A DNA stretch of 64,000 bases from contig CAZGYQ010000003.1 of the NCBI GenBank assembly GCA_964530695.1, positions 17,150-81,149 of the forward strand, written 5' to 3'. This document shows positions 9,313 through 18,187 of this stretch, in pieces (the first letter of the stretch is position 1; the number at the start of each line of letters is the position of its first letter). The DNA comes from VFBF01 sp964530695 (GTDB lineage: Bacteria > Pseudomonadota > Alphaproteobacteria > Caulobacterales > Aquidulcibacteraceae). The notes below the pieces were generated by a model that ran no database searches, was not told the DNA's origin, and saw nothing but the letters and a program-made list of their open reading frames with translations. The position numbers and the translations under genes are program-made.

Positions 9313-10428
9313 TCAGCCTTCGACGATGGCTTCGCGGAAGTCGCGGTCGCGCGGCGGCAATGCGAGATACGCTTCCGATCGCATTTCCATGAGACGCGAT
9401 GCGGTGCGCTCGAATTCAAAACTCAGATCTCCAGCGGGATAGAGTTTTTCAGGCAAGGCGTCAGCGCTGGCGACGAGTTTGGTCTTGGCTTCGTAGAGCG
9501 CATCGACGAGCACGCGGAACCGCGCGGCTTCCTCGCGCATGGACGGCGAGAGTTTCGGGATGTTCTCCAGAATGACGGTGTGGAAGCGCTCGGCGAGTTC
9601 GAGATAGTCGGCGGCGCCGAGCGGGCGGGCGCAGAGTTCGTCGAACGTCACCCGCGCACACCCCGCCGCCGTGCGGTCGATGGTGAGATGGCGGCCCTGC
9701 ACTTCGAGCACGACGGGATGCGGCGCTGCGCCGAGCGTCAGGCGCGACCAGGCGGTGTCGATCGCTTCCTCCGCCGCCGGGCCAAGCGGGGCGTAGTAGA
9801 CAGGCGCGGCCATCAGGCGCTCAAGCCGGTAGTCGCGCGCGGCGGCGATTTCCACCACGTCCAGGCGCTGCTCGATGAGGTCGATGAAGGGCGTGAAGAG
9901 CTGACGGTTCAGGCCGTTCCTGTAGAGGTCGCGCGGCGGGCGGTTCGAGGTGGCGACGACCACGACGCCGAGCGCCAGCAGGCGCTCGAAGAGGCGCCCA
10001 AGGATCATCGCGTCGGCGATGTCGCTCACCGCGAATTCGTCGAAGCACAGGAGCCGCGCCTTTTCGGCGACCGCCTGCGTCGCGCCGGTGATCAGCGCGT
10101 CATTGCCCTCGTCGCGCCGCTTGCGCGCCTCGCGCATGAAGGCGTGCTGGGAGAGCATGAATTCGTGGAAGTGGACGCGGCGCTTGGGCTTCACGGGCGC
10201 TGCGTCGAAGAAGAGATCCATCAGCATGGACTTGCCGCGTCCCACAGCGCCCCAGAGATAGAGCCCCCGCGGCGTCGGCGAGGCGCGCTTGAGGAAACCG
10301 CCGGGCTTCCACGCCGCGAGTTCCTCCGCCAGCGCATCAAGACGCAGCGCCGCAGCTTCCTGCGCGCGATCCGCCTCGATCACGCCGCCTGCGACGCGCG
10401 CGCGGTAAAGGTCCAGCACCTGCCCCAT
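9313..10428 (-). CDS. zapE: AFG1-family ATPase, cell division protein ZapE
   Basis: This P-loop ATPase of the AFG1/ZapE family has 371 residues. In E. coli ZapE acts on FtsZ rings under stress, and mitochondrial AFG1 handles respiratory-chain subunits. Walker A is GAVGRGKS at residues 60-67, preceded by GLYLW; RVHFHEFM follows, and Walker B is LLCFDEFAVSD. VVATSNRPP is the sensor 1 region. Length and motif order fit the family throughout. It begins nine bases after the stop of the thioredoxin-like gene upstream, so the two are probably one transcript. Confidence 0.9.
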   Translation of the reverse strand: MGQVLDLYRARVAGGVIEADRAQEAAALRLDALAEELAAWKPGGFLKRASPTPRGLYLWGAVGRGKSMLMDLFFDAAPVKPKRRVHFHEFMLSQHAFMREARKRRDEGNDALITGATQAVAEKARLLCFDEFAVSDIADAMILGRLFERLLALGVVVVATSNRPPRDLYRNGLNRQLFTPFIDLIEQRLDVVEIAAARDYRLERLMAAPVYYAPLGPAAEEAIDTAWSRLTLGAAPHPVVLEVQGRHLTIDRTAAGCARVTFDELCARPLGAADYLELAERFHTVILENIPKLSPSMREEAARFRVLVDALYEAKTKLVASADALPEKLYPAGDLSFEFERTASRLMEMRSEAYLALPPRDRDFREAIVEG

Positions 10429-10437
10429 GGGTCGCGC

Positions 10438-11073
10438 TCAGCTCTCCAGCGCGAGGTCGCGGCGCACGGCGTCGAGCGCGTTGCGCCGCGCGTTGGTCAC
10501 CGCGCGCCATTCCGGCCCGCGCCGCCAGAGCAGCACCGGCATATGCGGTTCGACGCCGTTGGCGCGCAGCAAGGCGGAGACACGGTCGTACGAAGCGCGA
10601 CCCCACTCCGTGTAGCCCTCGACGGCGGCCTTGTCTGTGGTGGTCGGTTCGAGCGGGGCGGTCGCGGACCAGTCGCGCAGCGCGTTCCAGTCGCGCGCAT
10701 GGGCGAGGGCGGCGGCGCTCTCCACCGCCTGCGCGCCGGCGCTTTCCCGGGCGGCGACCGCGACGATGCGCACGTCGACGCCTTCATCGGCGAGTGCGGC
10801 CAGCACGACGGGCGGCAACGCGCCGCAGGCGGCGCAGTCTGCGGACGTGAACGCCCAGACCACCGGCCCGTCGTTCTCCGGGCCCAGCCACGGCGCATCG
10901 AGGAGGGCGTCCTCCATGGCCCTGGCCCCGCTGATCAGCGTCACCGGGCCCGCGAGGCGCGCCTGATCGCGCAGGAGGAGGCCGCCGCCGGCCATCAACG
11001 CGCTCGCGCAGGCGATGGCGGCCATGAGGGCGAGCAGCGCGGGGCGCTTGACGCGGCGGATCGGTTCGTTCAC
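10438..11073 (-). CDS. Membrane-anchored thioredoxin-fold protein with CxxC motif
   Basis: This 211-residue protein has an N-terminal basic tail and one membrane segment (ALLALMAAIACASALMAGGG), then a periplasmic domain with WAFTSADCAACGALPP. The CAAC pair lies where thioredoxin and DsbA/DsbG-like folds carry their redox cysteines. The middle part continues with DVRIVAVAARESAG. The GTG at 11073 was chosen because a near-perfect AAGGAGGG stands six bases ahead. It is followed closely by zapE. It may be a periplasmic disulfide reductase or oxidase, and the partner is unknown. Confidence 0.7.
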   Translation of the reverse strand: MNEPIRRVKRPALLALMAAIACASALMAGGGLLLRDQARLAGPVTLISGARAMEDALLDAPWLGPENDGPVVWAFTSADCAACGALPPVVLAALADEGVDVRIVAVAARESAGAQAVESAAALAHARDWNALRDWSATAPLEPTTTDKAAVEGYTEWGRASYDRVSALLRANGVEPHMPVLLWRRGPEWRAVTNARRNALDAVRRDLALES

Positions 11074-11220
11074 GCGCTCCCTCCTTCGCGGCAGGCCAAT
11101 TCCCCAGAAACCGCCTCCGCGCGGCCGGCGCAAGCCTTGCCGACAGGCGCGGGGCCCAACGTCTTCCCAGCGCGGCGCGGCCGTGGTCTTTTCCGGCCCG
11201 GAAATCACTGGAACGAACTC

Positions 11221-12087
11221 ATGGCCCTGCGCGGCGACGCACCCCCGGAAACATCTGAGAACAAGCACATCGTCGACGTGCTCATCGAGGAGCGCGCGCC
11301 GCAGCTGGCGCAGCGCCCGTCGTGGCCGGCGGTGCGGCCCGCGCTCTATCGCGCGCTGCATTACAAGGAAGCGCGGCGCATGGCCGACGACATCGCTCCC
11401 ATGGGCGGTCATGAAGCGCTCGACCACATCTCGAAACTACTTTCCGTGCGGCTCGACGTGCGCGGCGGCGACCGCATCCCGAAGACGGGCCGCTGCGTCA
11501 TCGTCGCCAATCACCCCACCGGCATCGCCGACGGCGTGGCGATGTACGACGCGCTGCGCCCGATCCGCCCGGACGTAATCTTTTTCGCCAACGCCGATGC
11601 GCACCGCGTGTGCCCGCGCTTCCATGAATCGCTCGTGGCGGTGGAGTGGGTGACGGCCAAGCGCACGATCGAAAAGACCAAGCAGACCCTGAAGGCCGCG
11701 CACAAGGCGTTCGCCGACGAACGCCCGGTGATGATCTTCCCGGCGGGCAAGCTCGCGCGCCTCATCGACGGCGAGATCCAGGACCCGACGTGGGAGCCCT
11801 CAGCGGTGTCGCTCGCGCGCAAGCACAATGCGCCGGTGATCCCGATCTGGGTGGACGGGCCGTACCCGTTCTTCTTCCACACCTTCGACCGCATCTCCAA
11901 GGAGCTGCGCGACATCACGCTGTTCCACGAGCTCCTGAACAAGAAGGGCAAGCTGTTTTCGCTGAAGGTGGGGCTGCCCATCGCGCCGGACCAGCTGCAG
12001 GGGCCCGCCGACGAGGTGACGCTGAAGCTCAAGCGTTTCGTGGAAAGGGAACTGCCGCGCGACATGGACCGGCCGTTCGCAGCGTGA
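11221..12087 (+). CDS. PlsC-like lysophospholipid acyltransferase of the hemolysin-type branch
   Basis: This predicted membrane-associated acyltransferase of 288 residues would transfer an acyl chain to a lysolipid. The catalytic block reads ANHPTGIADG (near residues 98-107), a His-x5-Asp variant of the usual His-x4-Asp, as found in the hemolysin-type acyltransferase branch. Further blocks are MIFPAGKLAR and NAPVIPIWVDGP, matching the later acyltransferase motifs. The ATG at 11221 opens the recognisable domain. It diverges from the thioredoxin-like gene. The acceptor lipid (glycerophospholipid or aminolipid) cannot be told. Confidence 0.75.
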   Translation: MALRGDAPPETSENKHIVDVLIEERAPQLAQRPSWPAVRPALYRALHYKEARRMADDIAPMGGHEALDHISKLLSVRLDVRGGDRIPKTGRCVIVANHPTGIADGVAMYDALRPIRPDVIFFANADAHRVCPRFHESLVAVEWVTAKRTIEKTKQTLKAAHKAFADERPVMIFPAGKLARLIDGEIQDPTWEPSAVSLARKHNAPVIPIWVDGPYPFFFHTFDRISKELRDITLFHELLNKKGKLFSLKVGLPIAPDQLQGPADEVTLKLKRFVERELPRDMDRPFAA

Positions 12088-12112
12088 TTGTCTGAAATTG
12101 AAATACCAAATC

Positions 12113-12225
12113 AGTCATTCCGGACGCGACGAAGTCGCGATCCGGAACCCAGGCGTTCAAGCGCAGCCCGGTCCCCTGGGTTCCGGCTCTCCGCGAAGCT
12201 CTGCTTCGCTCCGGCCGGAATGACT
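12113..12225. repeat. Nested inverted-repeat intergenic element (GTCATTCCGG type)
   Basis: The outer arms AGTCATTCCGG (12113-12123) and CCGGAATGACT (12215-12225) are perfect complements. Inside lie a second pair, CCGGAACCCAG and CTGGGTTCCGG (12142-12152, 12176-12186), and two small hairpins, CGACGAAGTCG and GCGAAGCTCTGCTTCGC. It separates two convergent genes. The type is, from general knowledge, a widespread non-coding repeat of alphaproteobacterial genomes. Confidence 0.75.
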
Positions 12226-12256
12226 GAACTTTGCACGGAACATGCGAAGCGGTCCC

Positions 12257-12931
12257 TCAGGCGCGCAATCGCGTCAGCGCCTGCGCCCGGTATCGGTCCA
12301 GCGCCTCGCCCGCATCGTCGATGAAGGCTTCCTCGAAAGTGAAGCTGTCGGACCAGAAGAGCGCCGCGCCGCTTTCCTTCTCGGTCATCTTCCGCCCGAG
12401 ATCGCCGCGGGTGATGAAGCGGCCGCGCTTGTTGAGCAGGCGCTGGTCCTTCGCCGTGAAGCGGATGTGCGCACCCTCGATCTCGACGAACCAGCGGTGG
12501 TGGTTGAAGCCCACGTCCGGCATGGCGCCGGCGAGCGCGCGCAGTTCGAAGAGGCGCGCCTTGGCGAAGATCTCGCGGTCGCGCGAGGGCGTCTCGATGT
12601 AGCCGGCCTTCGAGGTGCGGATCAGTTCGCGGCACACGCCGATGGGGTCGCGCACGTCTTCCAGCAGGTGCGAGCAGAACGAGAAATCGAAGAACTTGTC
12701 CGGGAACGGCCACGGCTCGCGGCACACGTCATGGTTGATCCACGTCTCGGGCGTGAAGCGGCGCTCGTTCTGCGGATCGAGCGCGCCGTGGGCGCCAGTG
12801 TCGGCGTAGGGCATCAGGTCGAGCACGTGCGTGGCGAGATTGAGCGGATGGCGCCCGCCGCCGACATCAAGCACCCGGGCGCCGGCGCGCGCGCGCTCGA
12901 AGATCGTCGGCAGGTTGGAGAAGAGGATCAT
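12257..12931 (-). CDS. Class I SAM-dependent methyltransferase, substrate unknown
   Basis: This is a 224-residue Rossmann-fold methyltransferase. The SAM-binding glycine motif is ARVLDVGGGRHP near residues 18-29. A later block, FFDFSFCSHLLEDVRDP, corresponds to the Methyltransf_11 motif at the end of strand 4. The C-terminal part (NHHRWFVEIEG) is less typical and may contact the substrate. It is convergent with the acyltransferase, with an interspersed repeat between. No neighbour suggests the target, which could be a small molecule, lipid or sugar. Confidence 0.7.
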   Translation of the reverse strand: MILFSNLPTIFERARAGARVLDVGGGRHPLNLATHVLDLMPYADTGAHGALDPQNERRFTPETWINHDVCREPWPFPDKFFDFSFCSHLLEDVRDPIGVCRELIRTSKAGYIETPSRDREIFAKARLFELRALAGAMPDVGFNHHRWFVEIEGAHIRFTAKDQRLLNKRGRFITRGDLGRKMTEKESGAALFWSDSFTFEEAFIDDAGEALDRYRAQALTRLRA

Positions 12932-13000
12932 GCCGGGCGTTCAACCGCGCGGCGGGGCGGGACGCAAGGTCTGGGGGTGAATCTCACGTGCGCGCCTGGG

Positions 13001-13038
13001 GCAAGCGGGCGGGCAAGCGGGCGGGCAGGCAGGCGGGC
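13001..13038. repeat. Short GC-rich tandem repeat (GCAAGCGGGCGG unit)
   Basis: About three imperfect copies of a 12-base unit GCAAGCGGGCGG stand head to tail in the intergenic region upstream of exoD. No gene is supported here. Confidence 0.6.
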
Positions 13039-13146
13039 CCGACGGAAACCCGTGCGCAAATGCGCGCATTGCTGTTCTCGCAGCCATTTCATCACCATAT
13101 GACCGTGAAACACGACCGGAGAGCGTCCGTCCGGGGGAGACAGTCC

Positions 13147-13854
13147 ATGCAGCCCACTTCCAGTCAGCCCCGCCCGGCCGCGCGGGACCTGCCCGCGCGC
13201 GTGCGCCGCCGCCGGCCGGTCGAGGACCTCGAAAGCCTGCTCGACAACATCTGCGGGCAGGTGGATTGCGGCCTCAACCCGCTGGCGAAGGACGAGGTGA
13301 CGATCCGCGAGCTGCTGGCCACGGTCGGGCGACGTTCCTACGGCCCGCTGCTGCTGATCGTGGGTCTGTTCTCGATCTCGCCGGCGACCATCGTGCCGGG
13401 CATGACGTGGCTTTCCGCCGGGCTCACGCTGGTGATCGCGCTGCAGATGCTCGTGGGCCGGCGGACGCCGTGGTTGCCGAAGCGTGCGCTCGATGCGTCC
13501 GTGTCGCGCGAGATGGTGGTGAAAGGCGTCGCCGGCTTTCGCCCGGTCGCCCGCAGGATCGACGCCATGATGCGGCCGCGCCTGACGTTTCTCGCCAGTC
13601 CGCCGTTCGTGAACCTCATCGCGCTCGCCTGCGTCCTCGCGGCGCTTGTGACCATCCCGCTCGGACTCATCCCGTTCGCGCCGCTCGCGCCGGGCTTCGC
13701 GATAGTAATGTTCGGTCTCGGCATGACCTCGCGCGACGGACTGCTGATCACGTTCGCGCTCATGGTGGTGGGCGGCGCCTGCTATTTCATGTGGCCGATT
13801 CTCGAGCCGGTGATCATGCCGCTCGTGCGCATGATCCCGTCGCTGCCGGTCTAG
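13147..13854 (+). CDS. exoD: ExoD family membrane protein (exopolysaccharide-related)
   Basis: This 235-residue protein has a charged N-terminus and about four membrane segments, matching ExoD (PF06055), first described in Rhizobium for exopolysaccharide production and alkali tolerance; its biochemical role is unknown. Typical family sequence is YGPLLLIVGLFSISPATIVPG (here split over residues 65-85) and GLIPFAPLAPGFAIVMFG. The ATG at 13147 has GGGGGAG eight bases upstream; in-frame ATGs at 12988 and 13099 lack a ribosome site and encode low-complexity sequence. Its stop overlaps the stop of the mscS-like gene on the other strand in a shared CTAG. Confidence 0.85.
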   Translation: MQPTSSQPRPAARDLPARVRRRRPVEDLESLLDNICGQVDCGLNPLAKDEVTIRELLATVGRRSYGPLLLIVGLFSISPATIVPGMTWLSAGLTLVIALQMLVGRRTPWLPKRALDASVSREMVVKGVAGFRPVARRIDAMMRPRLTFLASPPFVNLIALACVLAALVTIPLGLIPFAPLAPGFAIVMFGLGMTSRDGLLITFALMVVGGACYFMWPILEPVIMPLVRMIPSLPV

Positions 13855-14714
13855 GCCGGACGGTCTTTGGTCGCTTCGATGTGGTAGGTGACGTTGGTTG
13901 GAAAGGGGAACTCGATCCCCGCGCCGTCGAACGCGTCCTTCACGGCCTTGGTGAGATCGAATCGAAGGGCCGCGATGTCGCCCGCCGCGCACCACAGGTT
14001 CGCCAGCAACGACACGGAATAATCGCCAAGCGCTGAAACCTTAACGCCGGGCGGCGGCGCCTTCATCACGCGCACATCGTCTGAGATCGCGGCAAGCATG
14101 ACCTTCATCGCCGCATCCAGATCGGTCTTGTAGGCCACGTTGAACGTCAGTTCGAGCATGCGTGTGCCGTTGGCGGTGTAGTTCAGGATCGGCGCGCCCC
14201 AGCACTGGGCGTTCGGCAGCGTCACCTGCACGTTCGCCGGCGTCGACAGCTCGGTGATGAAGAGATTGATGTCGCGCACCGTGCCTTTCTGCCCGGCGAC
14301 TTCCACGAAATCGCCCAGCCTGTAGGGCCTAAAGAGAACGAGCATCACGCCGGCCGCCACGTTCGACAGCGTGCCCTGCAATGCAAGGCCGATGGCCAGC
14401 GTCGCAGCGCCGAGAACGGCGATGATCTGCGTCGTCTGCACGCCGAAGCGGTCGAGCACGGCGATGACCACGAACGCCAGCAGGCCATAGCGCACGATCG
14501 AGGCGAAGAACGCCGCCAGCGTGTTGTCGATGCGCGCGTGCTTGCGCGCGATGCGGTTCACCGCGGCCGCGAGCCAGCGCGTGATCCAGACGCCGGCGAT
14601 GAGGATCGCCAGGGCCGCGACGAGATTGAAGGCGCCGGCGATCACGGCGTCGCCGTAGTGCGCCCAGATGGCTTTGGGGCTGAAGTCGGTGAGGGCGGCG
14701 GGCGTTGGCGGCAT
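13851..14714 (-). CDS. Small-conductance mechanosensitive channel (MscS family)
   Basis: This inner-membrane channel has 287 residues, the length of E. coli MscS (286). Three N-terminal membrane segments are visible; the pore helix region reads VLGAATLAIGLALQGTLSNVAAG, and FRPYRLGDFVEV then begins the beta domain. The cytoplasmic domain ends FPFPTNVTYHI. It would open on osmotic downshock. The ATG at 14714 has CCGGAG upstream; an upstream extension to 15053 would run through the divergent ABC gene and is rejected. Confidence 0.9.
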   Translation of the reverse strand: MPPTPAALTDFSPKAIWAHYGDAVIAGAFNLVAALAILIAGVWITRWLAAAVNRIARKHARIDNTLAAFFASIVRYGLLAFVVIAVLDRFGVQTTQIIAVLGAATLAIGLALQGTLSNVAAGVMLVLFRPYRLGDFVEVAGQKGTVRDINLFITELSTPANVQVTLPNAQCWGAPILNYTANGTRMLELTFNVAYKTDLDAAMKVMLAAISDDVRVMKAPPPGVKVSALGDYSVSLLANLWCAAGDIAALRFDLTKAVKDAFDGAGIEFPFPTNVTYHIEATKDRPA

Positions 14715-14834
14715 GCAGGATCTCCGGTTTCCGTCTAGGCGGATTCGGTCCATGCGGAATTGCGCGCGCGCCATCCGGGACGGCGGCGGCGGGCGGCCAT
14801 GGTTCCGCCCGGAACATTGCTGTAGCGTCATGGC

Positions 14835-15746
14835 ATGATCGAAGTCGAAGATGTCGTGTACGACTACCCGACCAAACGCGCGCTGCGCGGGGTCCGGTTC
14901 AAGGCCGAGCGCGGGCAGGTGCTGGCGCTCGTGGGGCCCAACGGCGCCGGCAAGACGACGCTGCTGCGCTGTCTCGCGGCGCTCGACCGGCCGTTCTCGG
15001 GCGCGGTGCGCATCGACGGCGTCGACACCCAGGACGATCCGCGCCGCGTGCATGAGAAAGTGGGCTATCTACCGGATTTCTACGGGCTCTATGACGAACT
15101 CACCATCGAGCAGAACCTGCTCTATGCGGCTAACGCGCGGCGCGTGACCGGCGCTAGGGCGCGTGACGCAATGAAGCGTACGGTTGAGCGGATCGGCCTT
15201 GCCGATCGCGTGAAGTCGCGCGCGTCGGAGCTGTCGCGCGGCCTGCGCCAGCGCCTCGCCATCGGCCAGACCATCGTTCACGAACCGGCCGCATTGCTGC
15301 TCGATGAACCTGCCGCAGGCCTCGATCCCGAAGCGCGGCGCAGCCTGTCCGAACTCATCACCTCGCTCGCCAAAGGCGGCATGGCGATAATCGTCTCGTC
15401 GCACATCCTCGCCGAGCTTGAGGATTATTCCACCGCCATGCTGGTGATGCGCGACGGCGCGCTCATCGGCGACGGGCCGGTGTCCGCCGGCGGCGCGGTC
15501 CGCGTGCGCATCACGCTGGCGCGCGCTGACCAGCGCTTTCCCGCAAGCATCGCCGCGCAGGCGGGCGTCATGGTCGAGACCGCCGACGCATCGGGCGGGC
15601 TGATCACGCTGGACGGCGGCGCGGAAGCCAACGCCATGCTGCTGCGCGCGCTCGTGCTCGACAATTTCCACGTCACGACCTTCGCCGAGGAGCGCGTCTC
15701 GCTCGAAGCCGCCTATATGGCCGCGCAAGCAGGAAGCCGCGCATGA
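14835..15746 (+). CDS. ABC transporter ATP-binding protein (ABC-2/CcmA-like)
   Basis: This cytoplasmic ATPase subunit of 303 residues drives the membrane partner encoded next to it. Walker A is GPNGAGKTT near residues 34-42, the signature is ELSRGLRQR (a variant with SRG instead of SGG), Walker B is ALLLDEPAAGLD, and SSHILAEL holds the switch His. The C-terminal 90 residues resemble the tail of NatA/CcmA-type exporters. It overlaps the following permease gene by four bases (ATGA), so they are translationally coupled. The substrate is unknown. Confidence 0.85.
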   Translation: MIEVEDVVYDYPTKRALRGVRFKAERGQVLALVGPNGAGKTTLLRCLAALDRPFSGAVRIDGVDTQDDPRRVHEKVGYLPDFYGLYDELTIEQNLLYAANARRVTGARARDAMKRTVERIGLADRVKSRASELSRGLRQRLAIGQTIVHEPAALLLDEPAAGLDPEARRSLSELITSLAKGGMAIIVSSHILAELEDYSTAMLVMRDGALIGDGPVSAGGAVRVRITLARADQRFPASIAAQAGVMVETADASGGLITLDGGAEANAMLLRALVLDNFHVTTFAEERVSLEAAYMAAQAGSRA

Positions 15747-17080
15747 ACCCGGAATTCAAACGCAATCTCTGGCTGGAAATTTCACCGACGCGGCTGCTGC
15801 TGATGGCCACGGTGCTCGGCATCATCTTCACGATCACGTGGTTTGCGGCGGACTGGGAGGACAGACCGTCTGCACTCGCTGGCGCGGCCGAGGCGCTCTT
15901 TTCGGTGATCGTCGGCTTATGGGGATCGTTCAAGGCGGGCCGTTCGGTGTCGGACGAAATCCGCGAGCGGACGTGGGATTTCCAGCGGCTGTCGGCGCTG
16001 TCGCCGATGGCGATGACGCTCGGCAAGCTGTTCGGCGCCACGTCCTACGTGTGGTTTGGCGGTCTGATCTGCCTTGGCGTGGCGATGTTCGGTCATGCGA
16101 TTGAGCAGGGTTTGGCGACGGCGGCGCAGAACGCCGGAAAGCTCGTGCTTCTGGGCGTTTTTGCGCACACGGTTGCGCTGGCGGTGAGCCTTGCGGTGGT
16201 GCGCCGGGGCCGAGGCCGCGACCGTGTCGACGCTTTCGTGTTCACGATCGCCGGCCTGATCGCCTACCAGTCTGGCGCAGAACTGAGCGGCGGCGGCATG
16301 GTGGGCATCATGCGCCGGATTGCGGAAGAAGGTGCGGAAGCGAGGCAGTGGTGGGGCGTGTCGCTGCCGTGGGAGACGTGGGGCTACATCTCGCTCGGCA
16401 TGCTCGTGGTGTGGGCGTTCCTGACGGCGTGGCGACTGATGCGCGTCGAGCTTCAGGCGCCGGCGAATCCGCTCTGGTATCCACTCTTCCTGCTTGCGCC
16501 GGCGCTGCTGCTCGGGGGACTGGCGGACAACCCGCTCGGAAGATTGATCTACGTGTACGCCATCGTTCACGGTCTCGTGCTGGCGACATTGCTCATCGAG
16601 CCGAAGGATTTCGTCGCGTGGCGGGCGCTCGGTGCGCGGCTGAGTACAGGAGCGAAGGGCGCGGGCCGCTACTGGCCGTCGGCGTTGTCCGGATTGATCG
16701 TGGCGTTCCTCGCGGCGTGCGCGCTCGCGGTCGTCGCGCCCGGCGTGCAGGAAAAGCCGGTGTCGTGGCTCGTGGGGTTCGCGGCGTTTGCCTTCCTGCT
16801 GCGCGAGACCGCGATCTTCGCCTTCTTCCACCTCGGCGCGAACCAGCGGCGCGGTGATTTCGCGGCGCTGCTGACCATCGCGCTCCTGTGCTTCGCCGGG
16901 CCCGCCGTGCTGGGCATCGCCAACCTCGAGGCGGCGAACGGCCTGTTCATCGTCCAGCCGGACGCGGGGGTCACCTCGCACCTCCTGTCGATCGCGGCGG
17001 GCCTCGTGCAGGCGGCGGTGTTCGCCTTGATGGCGCAGGCCCGCTGGGGCGGGCGCGAGAGGGCGCTGGCGGCTGCGTAG
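15743..17080 (+). CDS. ABC transporter membrane subunit, multi-spanning
   Basis: This 445-residue, highly hydrophobic protein with about ten to twelve predicted membrane segments is presumably the permease for the ATPase it overlaps. It begins PEFKRNLWLEISPTRLLLM, a cytoplasmic start common in ABC-2-type gliding/exporter permeases, but the sequence is otherwise not one I recognise. The end is basic. No periplasmic binding protein is near, which suggests export rather than uptake. Evidence for the role is context; evidence for membrane location is the sequence. Confidence 0.7.
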   Translation: MNPEFKRNLWLEISPTRLLLMATVLGIIFTITWFAADWEDRPSALAGAAEALFSVIVGLWGSFKAGRSVSDEIRERTWDFQRLSALSPMAMTLGKLFGATSYVWFGGLICLGVAMFGHAIEQGLATAAQNAGKLVLLGVFAHTVALAVSLAVVRRGRGRDRVDAFVFTIAGLIAYQSGAELSGGGMVGIMRRIAEEGAEARQWWGVSLPWETWGYISLGMLVVWAFLTAWRLMRVELQAPANPLWYPLFLLAPALLLGGLADNPLGRLIYVYAIVHGLVLATLLIEPKDFVAWRALGARLSTGAKGAGRYWPSALSGLIVAFLAACALAVVAPGVQEKPVSWLVGFAAFAFLLRETAIFAFFHLGANQRRGDFAALLTIALLCFAGPAVLGIANLEAANGLFIVQPDAGVTSHLLSIAAGLVQAAVFALMAQARWGGRERALAAA

Positions 17081-17156
17081 GTTTCCAATTCGGCGCGCGC
17101 CGGGGTAAGCGGACGCTGGCCAGGATGCGGGATCGGCTGCGGGATCGGCGGGGTTC

Positions 17157-18173
17157 ATGGACGTCATCTTCAACATCGGTTTCACGCTCGCCTGTGTGGC
17201 GGGGGCGATCTGGTTCCTGAGCGCGGCCGCGCGGGACTGGAAGGCGCGTCCGCCGAAGCCCGCGCCGGTCGCGAAGGCGCCGCCGTCGGCGCCGGTTTCC
17301 GGCCATCCCAACGGTGCGCGCGGCGAGATGGCGCGCGCGCTCGGCTGGAGCCTCGGGATCGCCGTCCTGCTCGGCACCCTGGCCATGGTCGTCATCGCCG
17401 TGATCGATCCGCGGAAAACCACCGCCGAACAGGCTGCGCTCCTGAAGGCGCAGCGCCGCTGCCCGCCGATCGTGTCGGTGCCGACGCGCCCGATCGGCTA
17501 TCCCGCCGACGACGTGCTCGGCGTGCGCGCGGCGATGACGTGGACGGACGCAGAAGAAACGCTGAAGTGCGTCTCCGAGGACTACGAGATCAAGCGCACG
17601 ACGCTCGCCAACGGCGTCACCGGCAAGGGCCGCCAGACGCGCCCGATCATGAAGGCCGTGCGCGGGCAGGAGTCGATCACCGTCGCGTTCTTCGGGTCCG
17701 CGGGGCAGGAGCGCGCGGCCGGGATCTGGCAGGAAAAATTCTACGATGTCGGCGAAGGCCCCGCGCGCCAGAGCGTCGAGGGCGAACTCGTCGCGCACTA
17801 CGGCACGCCGCATGAGGCGCGCGATCTCTCCGCGAGCCAGCGCACGCTGACGTGGAGTTTCGATCCCGACGGCCGGCCGCTGCGCGTGAAGCCGCGCGAG
17901 GGAACGCCAAGCTATCTCCTCGACTGGCCGGCCTACATGGCGGCGGGATTCAAGGTGGCCGCGTGCGTGAAGAACGCCAAGGTCGATCCTGCGGACACGC
18001 CGACGTGGGACGGCCGCTGCGGTTTGACCATCCGCGCCGAACTCGACAGTGCGATGGGAGATCAGCGCCGCCTTGCGCGCTGGCGCATCGTCGTGCTCGA
18101 CCAGCAGGCGCTGGCGCGCTACGCCACGCCCCTACGAGCGGTGGCCGCGCCTGCGGCGGCGCCGAAGAGCTGA
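17157..18173 (+). CDS. Membrane-anchored hypothetical protein with large soluble domain
   Basis: I do not recognise this 338-residue protein. Two hydrophobic segments are visible, near residues 5-22 and 63-83, separated by a Pro/Ala-rich linker (PPKPAPVAKAPPSAPVSG). The rest, from about residue 84, is a soluble domain with several cysteines (RRCPPIV, LKCVSE, AACVKN, GRCGLT), probably periplasmic and able to form disulfides. The ATG 17157 follows a 76-base gap after the permease gene. An FKBP-type isomerase follows 14 bases later, so both may be in one operon and the domain could be its folding client, which is only inference. Confidence 0.6.
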   Translation: MDVIFNIGFTLACVAGAIWFLSAAARDWKARPPKPAPVAKAPPSAPVSGHPNGARGEMARALGWSLGIAVLLGTLAMVVIAVIDPRKTTAEQAALLKAQRRCPPIVSVPTRPIGYPADDVLGVRAAMTWTDAEETLKCVSEDYEIKRTTLANGVTGKGRQTRPIMKAVRGQESITVAFFGSAGQERAAGIWQEKFYDVGEGPARQSVEGELVAHYGTPHEARDLSASQRTLTWSFDPDGRPLRVKPREGTPSYLLDWPAYMAAGFKVAACVKNAKVDPADTPTWDGRCGLTIRAELDSAMGDQRRLARWRIVVLDQQALARYATPLRAVAAPAAAPKS

Positions 18174-18187
18174 ACCTGGAGATCATC

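Noticed and set aside
9289..11220. Long plus-strand extension upstream of the acyltransferase
   Set aside because: It lies antisense to zapE and the thioredoxin-like gene; the acyltransferase domain starts only after ATG 11221.
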